From: Dactylorhiza incarnata
Lineage: Eukaryota; Streptophyta; Magnoliopsida; Asparagales; Orchidaceae
DNA length: 64,000 bases
Direction: 5' to 3'
Assembly: GCA_033032865.1 (NCBI GenBank)
Contig: JAWHQI010000072.1
Coordinates: 10,062,001-10,126,000 of the forward strand
The position numbers were made by a program, and so were the translations under genes. Of this stretch, positions 45,947 to 58,321 are shown piece after piece. The first letter of the stretch is position 1; each line of letters begins with the position of its first letter. The notes below the pieces were generated by a model. That model made no database searches. It was not told the origin of the DNA and saw only the letters and a list, made by a program, of their open reading frames with translations.

Positions 45947-47886
45947 TGTAAGATCCCCCTCCCAGAATACAAAACACGACCGATGGGAGCCTTATGCCCA
46001 GGATAGCCGCCTTGCGGAAGCGCCAACGCACGAGCTAGCCTCCCCCACAAGACGCCTATCCTGCCGGCCAAACCAACTGAACAGCGCCAACCCATCAATA
46101 ATAGAAAGCATTAAAGTCATAGGTTCACAATAAGTAATAAAGTCCAGAACGGTACAGAGAAAAGCAGAAAGCTACACAAGCTCCTGCAAATCATCAGAGT
46201 AACCAGCTAAATGCCCCAAGGGCTACCTCTCAAAACACTCACCCGCCTCTGCCACTGACGACAGCTAAGGTACCATAAACCCCATCCCTGCACACCTGAC
46301 CTGGCTGGCCTCCGGTGTTGAACGCTGCTATGCCACTGATTGTGCTCCTAAAAAGAGGGACGTAGCAACCGTTAGTCATAAAGACTAAGTGGCTTCCCAT
46401 CCGCTCCCCCGGCGACTCCAAGGCACCGGGCCGAAGGAAAGGAAGAAAAGCTGCAATATAACAATAATATACAAAGCAAGTGACGGGGAAAGTAAACTAG
46501 TGTATACACAAATTCTAAGCTACACAAGTGTAAAAGGGGCTAATCTAATCATGTATAAGCAGGAGTATAATAAAGGTGTACAGCAGTAAATAAACAGTAA
46601 GTAAAGCAGGTAAAGCAGGTAAAGCAAGGCAGTAAGAACAGTAGCGACAAGTAATCAATCTCGTACCCTAACTTATATGAATGCCCAAACAAACTTATAA
46701 GTTAGGATTTCCAGGAATTATAACTCATCATATAAAAGAGCCCATACTAATTTATATGATGAGGATCCGCAAGTGCGTATGCTATGCTATGCCATGAATG
46801 TTTTATGCAATGAAACTCACACACACTACTCTATGCGCATAGACCATTGTAGTTCCCTTTGTTTGAAAGGAAGCCAACCTCTCGGGTACCAACCGCTATG
46901 ACACACGGTGGTAGCGGACCGGGCTGTCCACTCCTAGGCGGGTATACACTCTACCAGGCCTAGACCGCACGTACGCCTCGACGCTAAACAACCGCGGAGC
47001 TCTGCGTACTCTTTGCTGGAGTCCACCAGACTGTGAGCCAAGTCAGAGGTGTCATCGGGGAACTGTCGTCCCGACACGCAGCCAAGCTGGCCCCTTAGAC
47101 CCCTGCACACCCGCTAAGTCAACGTACCGCGGGCGGAGTGACGACCTGCCTAGTACCGAAGACCTGCCACATTTCAGAGAATGTTACCGAGATAATCATC
47201 CCCTCGAGGTTCCCGCTCGTCTAACCGGGCACCACAATCCTGCCACTCCCGCAACTGGGAGGAGATACATAAATCCAATTTTACCCTACTATGGCTACTC
47301 TTGCCTACTTTAATTGTTATTGCAATTTAGGGTTGATCTTAGACTTTCCGAGGTACACCCGGTGAAGGGCTCTCATCGGTACTAGGGAACACGATGGGCT
47401 GAATCCCAAACTCCCTTCACAAGACATTTAATTGGTTGGTGATTTATTGCTCCTTCTTTATATTGCTCTTAAATAGACAGTGAATTTGGACACTAGACCT
47501 TCTTGGCCCAATTGGGCACATGAATAAACTTGACTTGAATCCCTCAAGTGGTGACCCCTCATGGGTAGACATATTAATCATGAGCTCTATATCACTACAC
47601 ATCAGTCATCTTCCAAGTCCCATGGATCTAGAGGGTCAGATTAAAAAAACCAGTTTTGCTAAACGCAGACCACCTAAGGGTAATCCTCCTTCCCAAAGGG
47701 AAAACCCTAACCACAGGTCCTATGGTTCCACAAATTTTATCCAAGGTTCCTACTGACCTAAATAGAACATGGCTCAATTTTTATAATTTTCCAACTTAGT
47801 TTAATATTTAATTATTTTTCTTGAATATTGAGACATACCCTAAATTGTTCATGAAGTACTCTAAATTTTGGTCCAATGCCTACCAA
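45947..47886 (-). repeat. LARD-like LTR 2, truncated
   Basis: It matches the plus-strand first ~1.94 kb of LTRs 1 and 3, then jumps at 'ctaccaaaatattcatg' into interior sequence. A ~30-base segment ('agtgcagctttccctctctc'-type) present in LTR 1 and LTR 3 is missing near 47516. Confidence 0.9.
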
Positions 47887-50800
47887 AATATTCATGTGTT
47901 TAATCATCAAGAATTTCCACCATTTATCTTTTGGTTCATAAAACAATTAAGTTCACATTCACCTCATTTCACTTGCCATGATGATATCCTATCTCAATCC
48001 ACAAATCCCCAACATGATGTTATTGCTTCAAGAATTTAAGCTTGGACAAATTTATATTTTCAATGATTCCCAAAAATCAACAATTGTTCGACTTGTGATG
48101 TTTTAACAATTTATCATAGTGATATTACAAACCATCGTTGCGGGCTTAGAGGGAGGTATATCTATCGCTTCCTTCTAAGAGCACAAGAACCCGAGTCAGG
48201 TATTACTTTGGTCCAACCTAGATCATAGTTAGACTTGCACCGAATTCAGAATTCGTGCCGAATTTCTTTTAGGATCCAGATAGTGCCATTTAAAGGGCCT
48301 CTTACTAGTCGATTTGGATCTATTAATTTTTCCTAACATCCCTTTAACATACAAGTCATTGCAAATTTCCTAACTTCCTGGGATGGTTGATCATTAAACC
48401 ACTCGTACATATACAAACTTCATTATATCATCATGAGGGTACATAATTTCATCAAGTACCAAGCTATAATGTAATCAAAAGTTAAGTATAGGTCGATACA
48501 GATATTTACCAAAACGGCTAACTTACTACTTTCCTCGTTACTTATCCACATAATCTTAGAACACTATAAAGGAAATGATCATCTTCAAAAATGCTTTTCC
48601 TCTCTTATTCCGCTAATAAAATTCCTATCAACCCAAACATGGCCTTAGCAGTCTGCTTTGCTTAAGATGAATTAACTCTCAAGGGTCAAAACTTCCAATG
48701 TCAAAAATTACAAAGATTCTAACTCCTCAAGGGATCCAAGACGGTACATAACTAGCCAAATAAACGAAGAGATAAGCCCCCGTATCTCTTCGAATGAGTT
48801 TCTTCAACCACCAATATAACACATTCGTCCCAAAATGAGCCTTCTCTGGATCCGAATTCTTATCATATCTCCTCCATATGAAACCTTCTACATAAATAGA
48901 AGTGAGAGGTATCGACATACAGTATAAACGACATGCTTGGTGGTCTCTTACTAAGCTGATAATGGACTACTGGCACCAATCTCATTGAGATTGCCCTAAA
49001 TTTTTTTGGGTAAGATGACAATATTACTCCATATCTGGGATAGAAATCTCAGGGTGCGGGTCTTTAGCATTTACACTCATATTAAACTCTTCCCTTAGTC
49101 ACTCAAGGTCACTTATTGCTTGGCTCAATCATCCCCAAGATCCGTATAACGCTAGGAAACGTCATGACTTATCCTGCTAAGTCGACCAAAATGGTATCAT
49201 ATGCCAAACCAACTATGACTGTTGGAATGGGAAAACAAATACTGTCTCGGAATGAGCTAGCATCTATACATAAGGGTACGAGTTTGGCTTAGGTTGGCAC
49301 TTTCTATAGGAAAAAGCGGACGTACTTATTGTGAATTACACATGGGCACACCACTGCTTCCGCTGCATCAGTTTGTCCTCAAACTGATCTAGCTAGCAGG
49401 GGGTAGCCTAGTGGTCTAATGGACTTCTTTATCTCAGGATCGTTTCAAGCTGATACCATTTGTAAGATCCCCCTCCCGGAACACAAAACACGACCGAGGG
49501 GAGCCTTATGCCCAGGATAGCCGCCTTGCGGAAGCGCCAGCGCACGAGCTAGCCTCCCCCATAAGACGCCTATCATGCCGGCCAAACCAACTGAACAGCG
49601 CCAACCCATCAATAATAGAAAGCATTAAAGTCATAGGTTCACAATAAGTAATAAAGTCCAGAACAGTACAGAGAAAAGCAGAAAGCTACACAAGCTCCTG
49701 CAAATCATCAGAGTAACCAGCTAAATGCCCCAAGGGCTACCTCTCAAAACACTCACCCACCTCTGCCACTGACGGCAGCTAAGGTACCATAAACCCCAGC
49801 CCTGCACACCTGACCTGGCTGGCCTCCGGTGTTGAACGATGCTATACCACTGATTGTGCTCCTAAAAAGAGGGACGTAGCAACCGTTAGTCATAAAGACT
49901 AAGTGGCTTCCCCTCCGCTCCCCCGGCGACTCCAAGGCACCGGGCGGAAGGAAAGGAAGAAAAGCTGCAATATAACAGTAATATACAAAGCAGGTGATGG
50001 GGAAAGTAAACTAGTGTATACACAAATTCTAAGCTACACAAGTGTAAAAGGGGCTAATCTAATCATGTATAATCAGGAGTATAATAAAGGTGTACAGCAG
50101 CAAATAAACAGTAAGTAAAGCAGGTAAAGCAGCTAAAGCAAGGCAGTAAGAACAGTAGCGACAAGTAATCAATCTCGTACCCTAACTTATATGAATGCTC
50201 ATACAAACTTATAAGTTAGGATTTCCAGGAATTATAACTCATCATATAAAAGAGCCCATACTAATTTATATGATGAGGATCCGCAAGTGCGTATGCTATG
50301 CCATGAATGTTTTATGCAATGAAACACACACACACTACTCTATGCGCATAGACCTTTGTAGTTCCCTTTGTTTGAAAGGAAATTCCCTTTTTTTGAAAGG
50401 AAGCCAACCACTCGGGTACCAACCGCTGTGACACACGGTGGTAGCGGACCGGGCTGTCCACTCCTAGGCGGGTATACACTCTACCAGGCCTAGACCGCAC
50501 GTACGCCTCGACGCTAAACAACCGCGGAGCTCTGCGTACTCTTTGCTGGAGTCCACCAGACTGTGAGCCAAGTGAGAGGTGTCATCGGGGAACTGTCATC
50601 CTGACACGCAGCCAAGTTGGCCCCTTAGACCCCTACACACCCGCTAAGTCAATGTACCGCGGTCGGAGTGACGACCTGCCTAGTACCGAAGTCCTGCCAC
50701 ATTTCTGAGAATGTTACCGAGATAATCATCCCCTCGAGGTTCCCGCTCGTCTAACCGGGCACCACAATCCTGCCACTCCCGCAACTGGGAGGAGATACAT

Positions 50801-51437
50801 AAATCCAATTTTACCCTACTATGGCTACTCTTGCCTACTTTAATTGTTATTGCAATTTAGGGTTGATCTTGGACTTTCCGTGGTACACCCAGTGAAGGGC
50901 TCTCATCGGTACTAGGGAACACGATGGGCTGAATCCCAAACTCCCTTCACAAGACATTTAATTGGTTGGTGATTTATTGCTCCTTCTTTATAATGCTCTT
51001 AAATAGACAGTGAATTTGGACACTAGACCTTCTTGGCTCAATTGGGCCAAGTGCAGCTTTCCCTCTCTCTCCTGACTTAAACTTGACCTGAATCCCTCAA
51101 GTGGTGACCCCTCATGGGTAGACATATTAATCATGAGCTCCTTATCACTACACATCAGTCATCTTCCAAGTCCCATGGGTCTAGAGGGTCAGATTACAAA
51201 AACTAGTTTTGCTAAACGCTGACCACCTAAGGGTAATCCACCTTCCCAAAGGGAAAACCCTAACCACAGGTCCTATGGCTCCACAAATTTTATCCAAGGT
51301 TGCTACTGTCCTAAATAGAATATGACTCAATTTTTATAATTTTCCAACTTTGTTTAATATTTAATTATTTTTCTTGAATATTGAGACACACCCTAAAATG
51401 TTCATGGAGTACTCTAAATTTTGGTCCAATGACTACC
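47887..51437. repeat. second copy of the 3.5-kb tandem duplication
   Basis: Interior-derived 47887-49460 (matching 44371-45946 with scattered substitutions) plus LTR 3 up to about 51437. Confidence 0.88.
49449..49458 (-). promoter_or_regulatory. primer binding site beside LTR 3
   Basis: TGGTATCAGC on the minus strand, next to LTR end CTTACA. With LTR 3 as the minus-strand 5' LTR this is the functional-position PBS. Confidence 0.78.
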
Positions 51438-54400
51438 AAATAATTATCATGTATGTATACTGAATTCAAATGCATAACCACCAAGGATGTAGGTTCATAA
51501 TTACTATTTTGCCCCTGAATTAAATAACTGAAGATAAATCCAAAATCACCCAATTAATTAAATAAATAACAAAATTGCATTGTAAAATCCAGAACAATTC
51601 CCATAGGTTGTTATCATTGACGTGATCCTCATATAAAAATTTCATAGAGTTTCAAGGTGATTTGCTCAAGTATTTGTATAAGTCATCGAAAAGGCATAAA
51701 TGGTAATTTCCTAATGAATACAAATTTTTTCACTATAAGTGTTCCAAGTAAAATTTCATATACCACATATCACCATAAGTAACCTTCCTATAGAGTTTGG
51801 GAGCCTTATGTATGGTTTTACTATACATCATAATTAAATTCCCAAAACCTAGGTTTTTCACAAAAATCATAAAATGGATAAGTTCCTAAGTAAATGGCAC
51901 CCCAAATGATTCCAATGCTTTAGAATATGAATGTCAATGTCTGGCCTAAATTTCAGAATTTTTTGAGGACAAATGCCATTTAATATTAATTTATTTTCAA
52001 AAGTGGCATATGTGTAAATTCAACCAAAGAGGCATGGACAAATCATCAAGGATCATAAGATTAAATCCATAGGATACTAACACTTCAATTGACATCATTG
52101 TTCAATTTAGTAAGGTGAAGATAACCCCAAGTTCTTGATTTGACTTGATCCATCAATTAAGCAAATTTCTCCAAAACTCAAAATAAATACTAATTAAATA
52201 GTAAAAATCTCATGATAATTCTCCTAGCCCTATAACACTATTCTCCACCTAGGGATGAAGTTTGGTTGTCTAGATATGCGTTTAGGTCCTAGTTGCTTCA
52301 TTAAGGCCCAAAAGGGCAATTAAGTAATTTTAGAGGTATGTGCTAGGGTTTTTGGTCTCCATTGCTCCAATCACCCATTGATGATGAGCAAGACCCCAAT
52401 CCCTAAGCCCCATTACCACTGGATTTGGATAAGCCCTTAAGGCTAAGCACCAAAATCCACAAGCCACCAAGATTAAGTGGTTTTCAAACCTAGGGCATCA
52501 AAATGTCCCTTGGGGGTTCACCATTAAGATGAACTCCAATTGTCCTCAAATTTGAAACAGAGGCTACTCATATACATATCTACATGCCACCAAAAATTTG
52601 GGGCCATTAGGGGTGATTACACCCACTAATTATTCTTAGGTCAATTTTCTAAGTTATGATCAAAACTATAACAAAAGTGCCCTAAACATACAAATATTTG
52701 GGCACAGGGTAGGCATAGGGTATATAAAATTCTTTTTAAACTCGGCTATGTAAGAGTGGAAGAAAATTGCAGTTATTAAAATAAAATTACTAGCACACAT
52801 CTTAAGCACATCAGACGATCACCTCATCGTCTACCTCCAGCCTAGGGCTGCGATCTGCCCAACCTGAAATATAACACATCTCTTCGTCGGCCACCAAAAA
52901 CCCCAAACCGACCGACTAACACCGCCACCACCTTCCTCGCTTTGAGGTACATCGACGGGTGACGTGTTAGCGGTCTGAAGTGTCCGGAACATTTACCCGG
53001 AACATTTATTTCAGGCCGTCTCTTCACGGCTTGCTCTCCAATCGACTCTATTGAGATCGATATCTCACCTAGTGTGATCTAGGAAACTAGCACCAAGGGA
53101 GAGGGGAGGAAGCTCACCTAGTGTCCATGCATGCTACCCAATAGCCGCGTATGCGGCGTTTGCGCGTCGCTCCCGGTCATGGTCGAATCTCGCCGAATCG
53201 GATCTCGTCGATCGTCGTCGATGTGGTGTCGTCCTTTTGAGTGCGATGCCGCTGCCCTATTTTTGGAGAGGGCCTTGCTACTGTTTTGAGAGCTAGAACG
53301 CTCTCGGTTGGAGCGTCATCGCCGGAAATGGAGGAGATGGCTGGATCTGGAGGTGAAGGAGGAGAGCTCAACTTGTTGGAGAGGGGGCGGTCATGTATGT
53401 TGGAATGAGAGAGAGAGAGACTTGGAGCTCAGATCTGGAAGAAATGGAGGTGGGAAACTTGATGGTGATCGGAGCTTGAGAGGGGCGGCTGGATCTCGAA
53501 GAAGATCAGAGATCTCGCCGGATCTATGGAGGGCGACGACTTTGGAACGGGTGAAGCTCGCCGGAGTGGGAGAGGAGAGGTGGTAGGAGCTTTGGGTTGG
53601 CTTGGCGGAGGCGGCTCGGCCATGGATCTGGGTGAAGAGATTCTGTCATGGATTTGGTTAGAGAGAGGGAGGAGATGAAGGAGATCGCCGACCTTGGCGG
53701 AGAAGGTGGAGATCTTTCCGGAGAAGGAAGAGGAGTAGCTCGGCCATGGAGGAGAGCAGCAGGCTGCCATGGGAGAGGTGGAGTTTGCCGAAAAAGGAAG
53801 TGCGCCGGAGGTCGGACTCGCCGGAGGAGGATGCGCCGGAGGGAGATGGTTTCTTGTCGGAGCTCTCGCCGGAGTCGGAGCGGCCAGGGCTGGAGGTCTC
53901 GCCGGAGTAGTTCACGAGAGAGGGAGAGAGAGTGAGAATCGGCTGGGGAGTTTGACGGCGGGCTGCTGGGAGGGAGAGATCGGCAAGGGTGAGTTTTAAA
54001 CCTAATGTCCCGTGAGTGTTTATATTTATATAAAGTAATAATATATTATTATTATTATAACCCTTACCATTCAAACACTCGTGTCTTGCTGCAGAGAACT
54101 CGGATTTCGCCCCGGATGGGCTCGTTTCGACCGCCTCGTTGACACGCATCTAACGAAATGATCAGAGGTCAATTCCGAGTTCGTTTGCTCCTTTTATTAT
54201 CCCCGGAGCGTTAACGACCTAATTTACTTATATGTCAAAAACCCTTCAAACAACGCCAGAATCACAAACAAATAAATCCGTTGAACTCATACTATTGTTA
54301 CGAGTCTAACAAGACCGACTGGAGTCAATTTTGAGGTCGTTTGGTCAATTTCACCATTTTGGATAAATATGCTATTCGCAGACCACATTAATAAATTCGC

Positions 54401-54804
54401 CGATTCTCATCAGAATCGAGCGCGGACAGTTTTGTTGAACTCGTATAGGCTTCACGAGTCTAACAAAACTGACTGGGGTGAAGACTGAGACCGTCTGCTG
54501 CATATCGCCTTTTGGATAAATATGCTATTCGCAGACCGTGTCATTTGAGCTAACGTACGCACTATAATTCCTTAAAGGCGGTACGCCTCCTTCGAGTTTT
54601 ATTGCTCAAATTATACTCTCCGGACAGCTCGGGTCCCGATACAGCAAACATCGAGACAAGGAATAGAAATGGTATTCGCCGCGTTCGTCGAGTGCACTCC
54701 TCCGGCTCAGGTGCAAGCCGGGCCCCTAATACACCACGAGCTCGAGTCAACTCGCTCGACTCAAAAACGCGCATAAGGGGTCTAGCTCGAATCGGGATGT
54801 TACA
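49461..54804 (-). repeat. LARD-like LTR 3 (5' LTR in minus orientation)
   Basis: 5344 bp, matching LTR 1 end to end. A local duplication ('cctttgtttgaaaggaa', near 50368-50402) is private to this copy. Confidence 0.9.
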
Positions 54805-55030
54805 GGGACACTTTATCAAGCTGCTTAAAATTTGTGATGTCATTCCGCAAGTCTTTGGCAATGGCACTTCCGCCAGCTATTGCCAGAACTCAGGAGTAAA
54901 ATGTAGTGGTGCTCCGGAGCTACGATCAAGAAACTGTCGCCAATGATGGCCAGGCTCGTGGAGACGAGGCGAAGCTTCCCTGAAATTTTCATTAAGTTAT
55001 GAGTGATTTCACTTTTCCGGCGAGGAGGCC
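54805..55030 (-). pseudogene. Athila-type gag, N-terminal part, degenerate
   Basis: The minus strand reads NLMKISGKLRLVSTSLA, then (after stops) AIAKDLRNDITNFKQLDKVS up to the GGGAC duplication, and continues across the LARD-like insertion into EKFFNLLRKCPRY at 36942. Athila gag has LRLFPFSL ... LRNDI..F.Q....L...WERFK.LLRKCP in this order, so the two arms were one gene. Confidence 0.7.
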
Positions 55031-55082
55031 GCCGCTACTCCGACGAACTTGACCGGGCTATCGGGATCTGTCTGGAGGGCAA

Positions 55083-56415
55083 TGTTGCCTGACCATTAAA
55101 TTTAGTGATCTAATGGACATAAAACGAGCATTTCTACTCTTCCATCGATTAATTATGAAGGAAAAATTGCGTAAGCGCCCCTACAAAATCTATAAAAATG
55201 GGCTTAATCCTTCATTTTTAGGAGGAATTTTTTGGAGCAAATAAACGGAGCTTTCTGGAGTGTAAACATAAAGCTTTCAGTGTGGCAACCAGTGCTTGCT
55301 GGAGTGGAACCACAGTGCTTTCTACGTGGCAAAAGGAGCTTTCTGGAGTGGAACCACAGAGCTTTTTGTGCAACAGATGAATCTTCCTGAAGTGGAACCA
55401 TGAAGCTTTCTGCACGGAAAATAGAGCTTCCTAGAGTGAAACTGTAGAGCTTTTTGTGCAACAAATAGAGATTCCAGGAGTGGAACTGCAAGGTTTTCTG
55501 CGCGACAAATAGATATTCTTGGAGTGTAACCACTGATCTTTCTGTGCGTTAAACGGAGCTTCCTAGATTGGAGTCGTTGATGTTTTTGCATGGAAAACAG
55601 AGCTTCTTGGAATGGGACCACAGATCTTTCTGCGCGACAAATGAAGCTACATGGAGCGGGACCACAGAGCTTTCTACGCGACAAAAGGAGCTTCCTGGAA
55701 TGGGAACGTAGAGATTCCTGTGCGGCAATAAGAGATTTTTGGAGTGAGATGCAGAGCTTTCTGTGTAGAAAACGGAGCTTTCTAGAGTGGATCCGCAGAG
55801 CCTTTTGCACGGAAAATGGAGATTTCTGGAGTGGGGATGCAGAGCATTTTGGAGTAGAATCGCAGAGCTTTCTGGAGTATAATCGCAGAGCTTTCTGGAG
55901 TAGAATCGCAGAGCTTTCTAGGGTAGAATCATAGAGCTTTTTGTGCGGTAAATGGAGCTTTCTGGAGCTGCACCGCAAAGCTTTCTGCATGGTAAACAGA
56001 GATTTTTTGGAGCAAATAAAGCTTTATAGAGTGAAACCACATAACTTTCTACGTGGCAAACATAGTTTCATGGAGTGGAACCGCAAAGCTTTCTGCGCGG
56101 CAAATAGGGCTTTCTAAAGAAGAGTCACGGGGCTTCCTAAGAGGCAATAGTTCTCTTGAAGAGACACTCTATTTTCTCTTTGTGTAAATCGAGGGGTGAA
56201 CTTTCACCCTCGAGGAACTTTTAATATTATATTTCAAATTACTAATAGTGTATTTTCTCACACCTGGACAGACCTTGTAGTTTTTTATTTTTCCGGGTTT
56301 TCAATGTAAAAAATCTTGTTGTCATCTCTTTTTGATTGTTTGCGCATTCGGTTCACTTTCGATCTAAGATGACTTGACTCGATCGGTCTGTGAGAGCATT
56401 GAGTGACTCACAACA
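55083..56415 (+). repeat. 5' LTR of the second Tat-type element
   Basis: The right end is firm: 'gagtgactcacaaca' then the PBS, with 'gattgtttgcgcattcggtt' and 'gggttttcaatgt' matching the first Tat LTR. The left end TGTTG at 55083 is chosen because it mirrors CAACA. TATA-like 'ctataaaaatggg' is at 55190. Confidence 0.65.
55230..56110. repeat. tandem array in the LTR, ~45-bp unit, about 18 copies
   Basis: The unit is approximately 'gagctttctgcgcggcaaa' + 'tggagcttcctggagtggaaccaca'. Copies are strongly diverged and some halved (55850-55930). Long minus-strand open frames here are repeat artefacts. Confidence 0.85.
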
Positions 56416-56437
56416 GTTTGGTGCCGTCTTTGTGAAC
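56416..56437 (+). promoter_or_regulatory. primer binding site, Tat-type
   Basis: GTTTGGTGCCGTCTTTGTGA, close to the first Tat element's PBS at 11402. Confidence 0.7.
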
Positions 56438-56884
56438 AATGTCCCACTTTTCTATATACTCTTTACAGATAGTACTCGTTCCACCAATAGTACTCCCTTC
56501 TATAGCAACAAACAGAAGAGGACTTTGCGCCATATGCATGGAGAACACTGGCTAGCACATTTTGTAGAATGAGCCCCAGCAGTCTCGACAACACGAGCGC
56601 TCACTTATTAATTGTGGGCCCTCCTTGTACCATATGAGGCCAATTAAATCTCGGCATGTTCCCCAAGATAAACTACTTATAACAATGATTGTGCAATCTC
56701 AAATGCGGAAAGCTCAACTCACCATGCACGCACGAATAGTATTTCTCACTCATTCATGCGCAACTCATTTGGCCAACTCAGGGCCGTAGTTAGGATAGAA
56801 TGGCAGACGACAAGATCAGTCAAAGAAGGTAGCCAAGAAGGGAGGCATTGCGCTATGTGTCAATGCCACCCCTTATCTGAGTAA

Positions 56885-57124
56885 ATCCTATTGGATCCCA
56901 TATCACACTGGCTCAAGATCCCCCACCTTGGAGAATTTGATGGTGAGAGACCCCATCGAACACATTATCCATTTCCTCACGATGATGAGATGATCGGAGC
57001 ACCGAACCGGCTTAGTTGTAGGGTATTCCCATCAATTCTCAAAGGCGGGGCTCTCGCCTGGTTCTATTCCTTGCCCCGAGTGGCAATTTATAATTTCACA
57101 AAAATTAGCTCAATTGTTCTCTAA
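56885..57124 (+). pseudogene. Tat-type gag remnant
   Basis: A plus-strand frame reads LKIPHLGEFDGERPHRTHYP and CRVFPSILKGGALAWFYSLP then YNFTKISSIVL and a stop. It follows the same order as the intact gag core at 12020-12250 (LPNIETFDGTDDP ... VFPATLKGQARTWFHSM). Upstream sequence from the PBS (56438-56884) is too decayed to read. The remaining gag C-terminus was not found before the CACTA insertion. Confidence 0.7.
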
Positions 57125-57434
57125 TTGATTCGACGCTCACCTCAGGACGTCCATAGAAGGCCAGTAAAAAGAAGGGCGACATCAATCCCTGGATTCTACT
57201 CCAGATAGCTCGAAAGAGTAGCAGAGAGCACCATGGCAGCAACACCACTATGTGGGAACCGACTAATGGGCAACATCGGGAGTACACTGAGAAAGGAAAA
57301 CTCAACCCCCTCGATAGTTCTTACGCCAACATTCTTCGCGCCATCAAGAACACTGAAGCCTTCAGGAGTCCCTGACATTGCCAGCAGGGCAGAGACAGCC
57401 AGTCCCGGTACTACAAGTACTACCAAGGTTTTGG
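57125..57434 (+). other. decayed post-gag sequence of the second Tat-type element
   Basis: No recognisable motif; ends at the CACTA TSD TGG (57432-57434). Confidence 0.45.
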
Positions 57435-57850
57435 CACTACCAGAAAATGGACTTTTAGCCAGGGCAAATTGCCGTGGCTAAAAGTCCAAAATCGTGGCAA
57501 AAGACTTTTAGCCACGGCCTGCCCACGGCAAATGGGCGTGGGCAATGCGAGTGTGGCAAAAAGTATTTGCCACGCTCATTCCGTGGCGAATACTTTTTTG
57601 CCACGAATTTTAACCACGGTTTTAAACCGTGGCTAAAAGTCTTGATTTCAGCTGTTATTAGCCACGATTTTCTTGCCGTGGCTAAAAGTCCATTATTAGC
57701 CACAGTATTTAGCCGTGGCAAATACTTGGAAGATTTAATTAAAAAAATATTTGCCACGGTTTAAAACCGTGGCAAATACTTAGCAGATTTAATAAAAAAA
57801 TATTTGCCACGGTTTAAGACCGTGGCAAATTCTTGACAGATTTATTAAAA
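57435..57850. repeat. CACTA left end: TIR and subterminal repeats
   Basis: More than 12 copies of the core 'gccacg'/'cgtggc' within 'gtggctaaaagtc' or 'tttgccacggtttaa' contexts, in both orientations. Near 57730-57840 a ~60-base unit ('aatatttgccacggttta') is tandemly repeated. Confidence 0.9.
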
Positions 57851-58321
57851 AAAATGCCACTATTTCTCCATAGCATGTAAGGTGTTTTAAAAACGTCTGT
57901 TTATTTCTAACTACATTCATCCAAATGGCAACTACGAAACACTCAACATCTACTTAATATTTTTTCAGTTCAGTCAAAGTATCATGGTGCCAACTAACCC
58001 TCAAAGTTACCCAATTTGCACATGATCTTAATTTAAGTTACAAATTTGAGAATCACAAATTAAAATCATGTGTACAAAAAATGCTGAGGATAACAGATTT
58101 TCTTACTCCTTGGAAATTTCCAGTTAGCTCATATTGCATCACAATCACCAAGAGAAACATTTAGCATTTGGAGATTTCAGCATTTATCTACCAGTTCTTC
58201 ATTCAAACAAATAAATTTTGTTACTAAAAAAATGCTTATTCCATCCTGGTCTACATAGACCAACCCAAATCAAGAATACCTTGCTTAATGAATTGCAATG
58301 AAAGAAACTTAATAATTGCAC

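Larger units (their letters stand above)
44371..47886. repeat. first copy of the 3.5-kb tandem duplication
   Basis: It covers interior 44371-45946 plus the first ~1.94 kb of an LTR (45947-47886). Confidence 0.88.
36943..54804 (-). mobile_element. LARD-like non-autonomous LTR retrotransposon with a 3.5-kb internal tandem duplication
   Basis: Outer LTRs 36943-42283 (5341 bp) and 49461-54804 (5344 bp) begin TGTAAGATCC and end GGGATGTTACA on the plus strand. The whole is flanked by a perfect TSD GGGAC (36938-36942 and 54805-54809). On the minus strand the LTR end CTTACA is followed by TGGTATCAGC, a PBS. The interior (42284-45946) has no gag or pol motif. Long LTRs around a several-kb non-coding interior match LARDs. 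A segment of interior plus LTR is present twice, giving a third partial LTR. Confidence 0.88.
33338..55082 (-). mobile_element. Athila-type Ty3/gypsy remnant, split by the LARD-like insertion
   Basis: On the minus strand: gag remnants (55030-54805 and 36942-36000), then with no pol between them the motif GACGTTAAACAAAGAGCTC (35853-35835), usual downstream of pol in Athila-type elements, then an 'aataagttgggggagtca' motif near 34685-34702. So the element is gag plus 3' region, a deletion derivative. LTRs were not delimited; the right side is cut by the Tat-type element at 55083 and the left side abuts the solo LTR. Confidence 0.65.

Noticed and set aside
45947..49460. The three-LTR structure as unequal homologous recombination between two LARD-like elements
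   Set aside because: LTR 2 ends at a non-homologous junction sharing only CAAA, and a single TSD pair flanks the whole. A tandem duplication explains it with fewer steps.
55204..55990. Long minus frames rich in SFRxALR / HSRKL repeats
   Set aside because: Translation of the ~45-bp tandem array in the Tat-type LTR.
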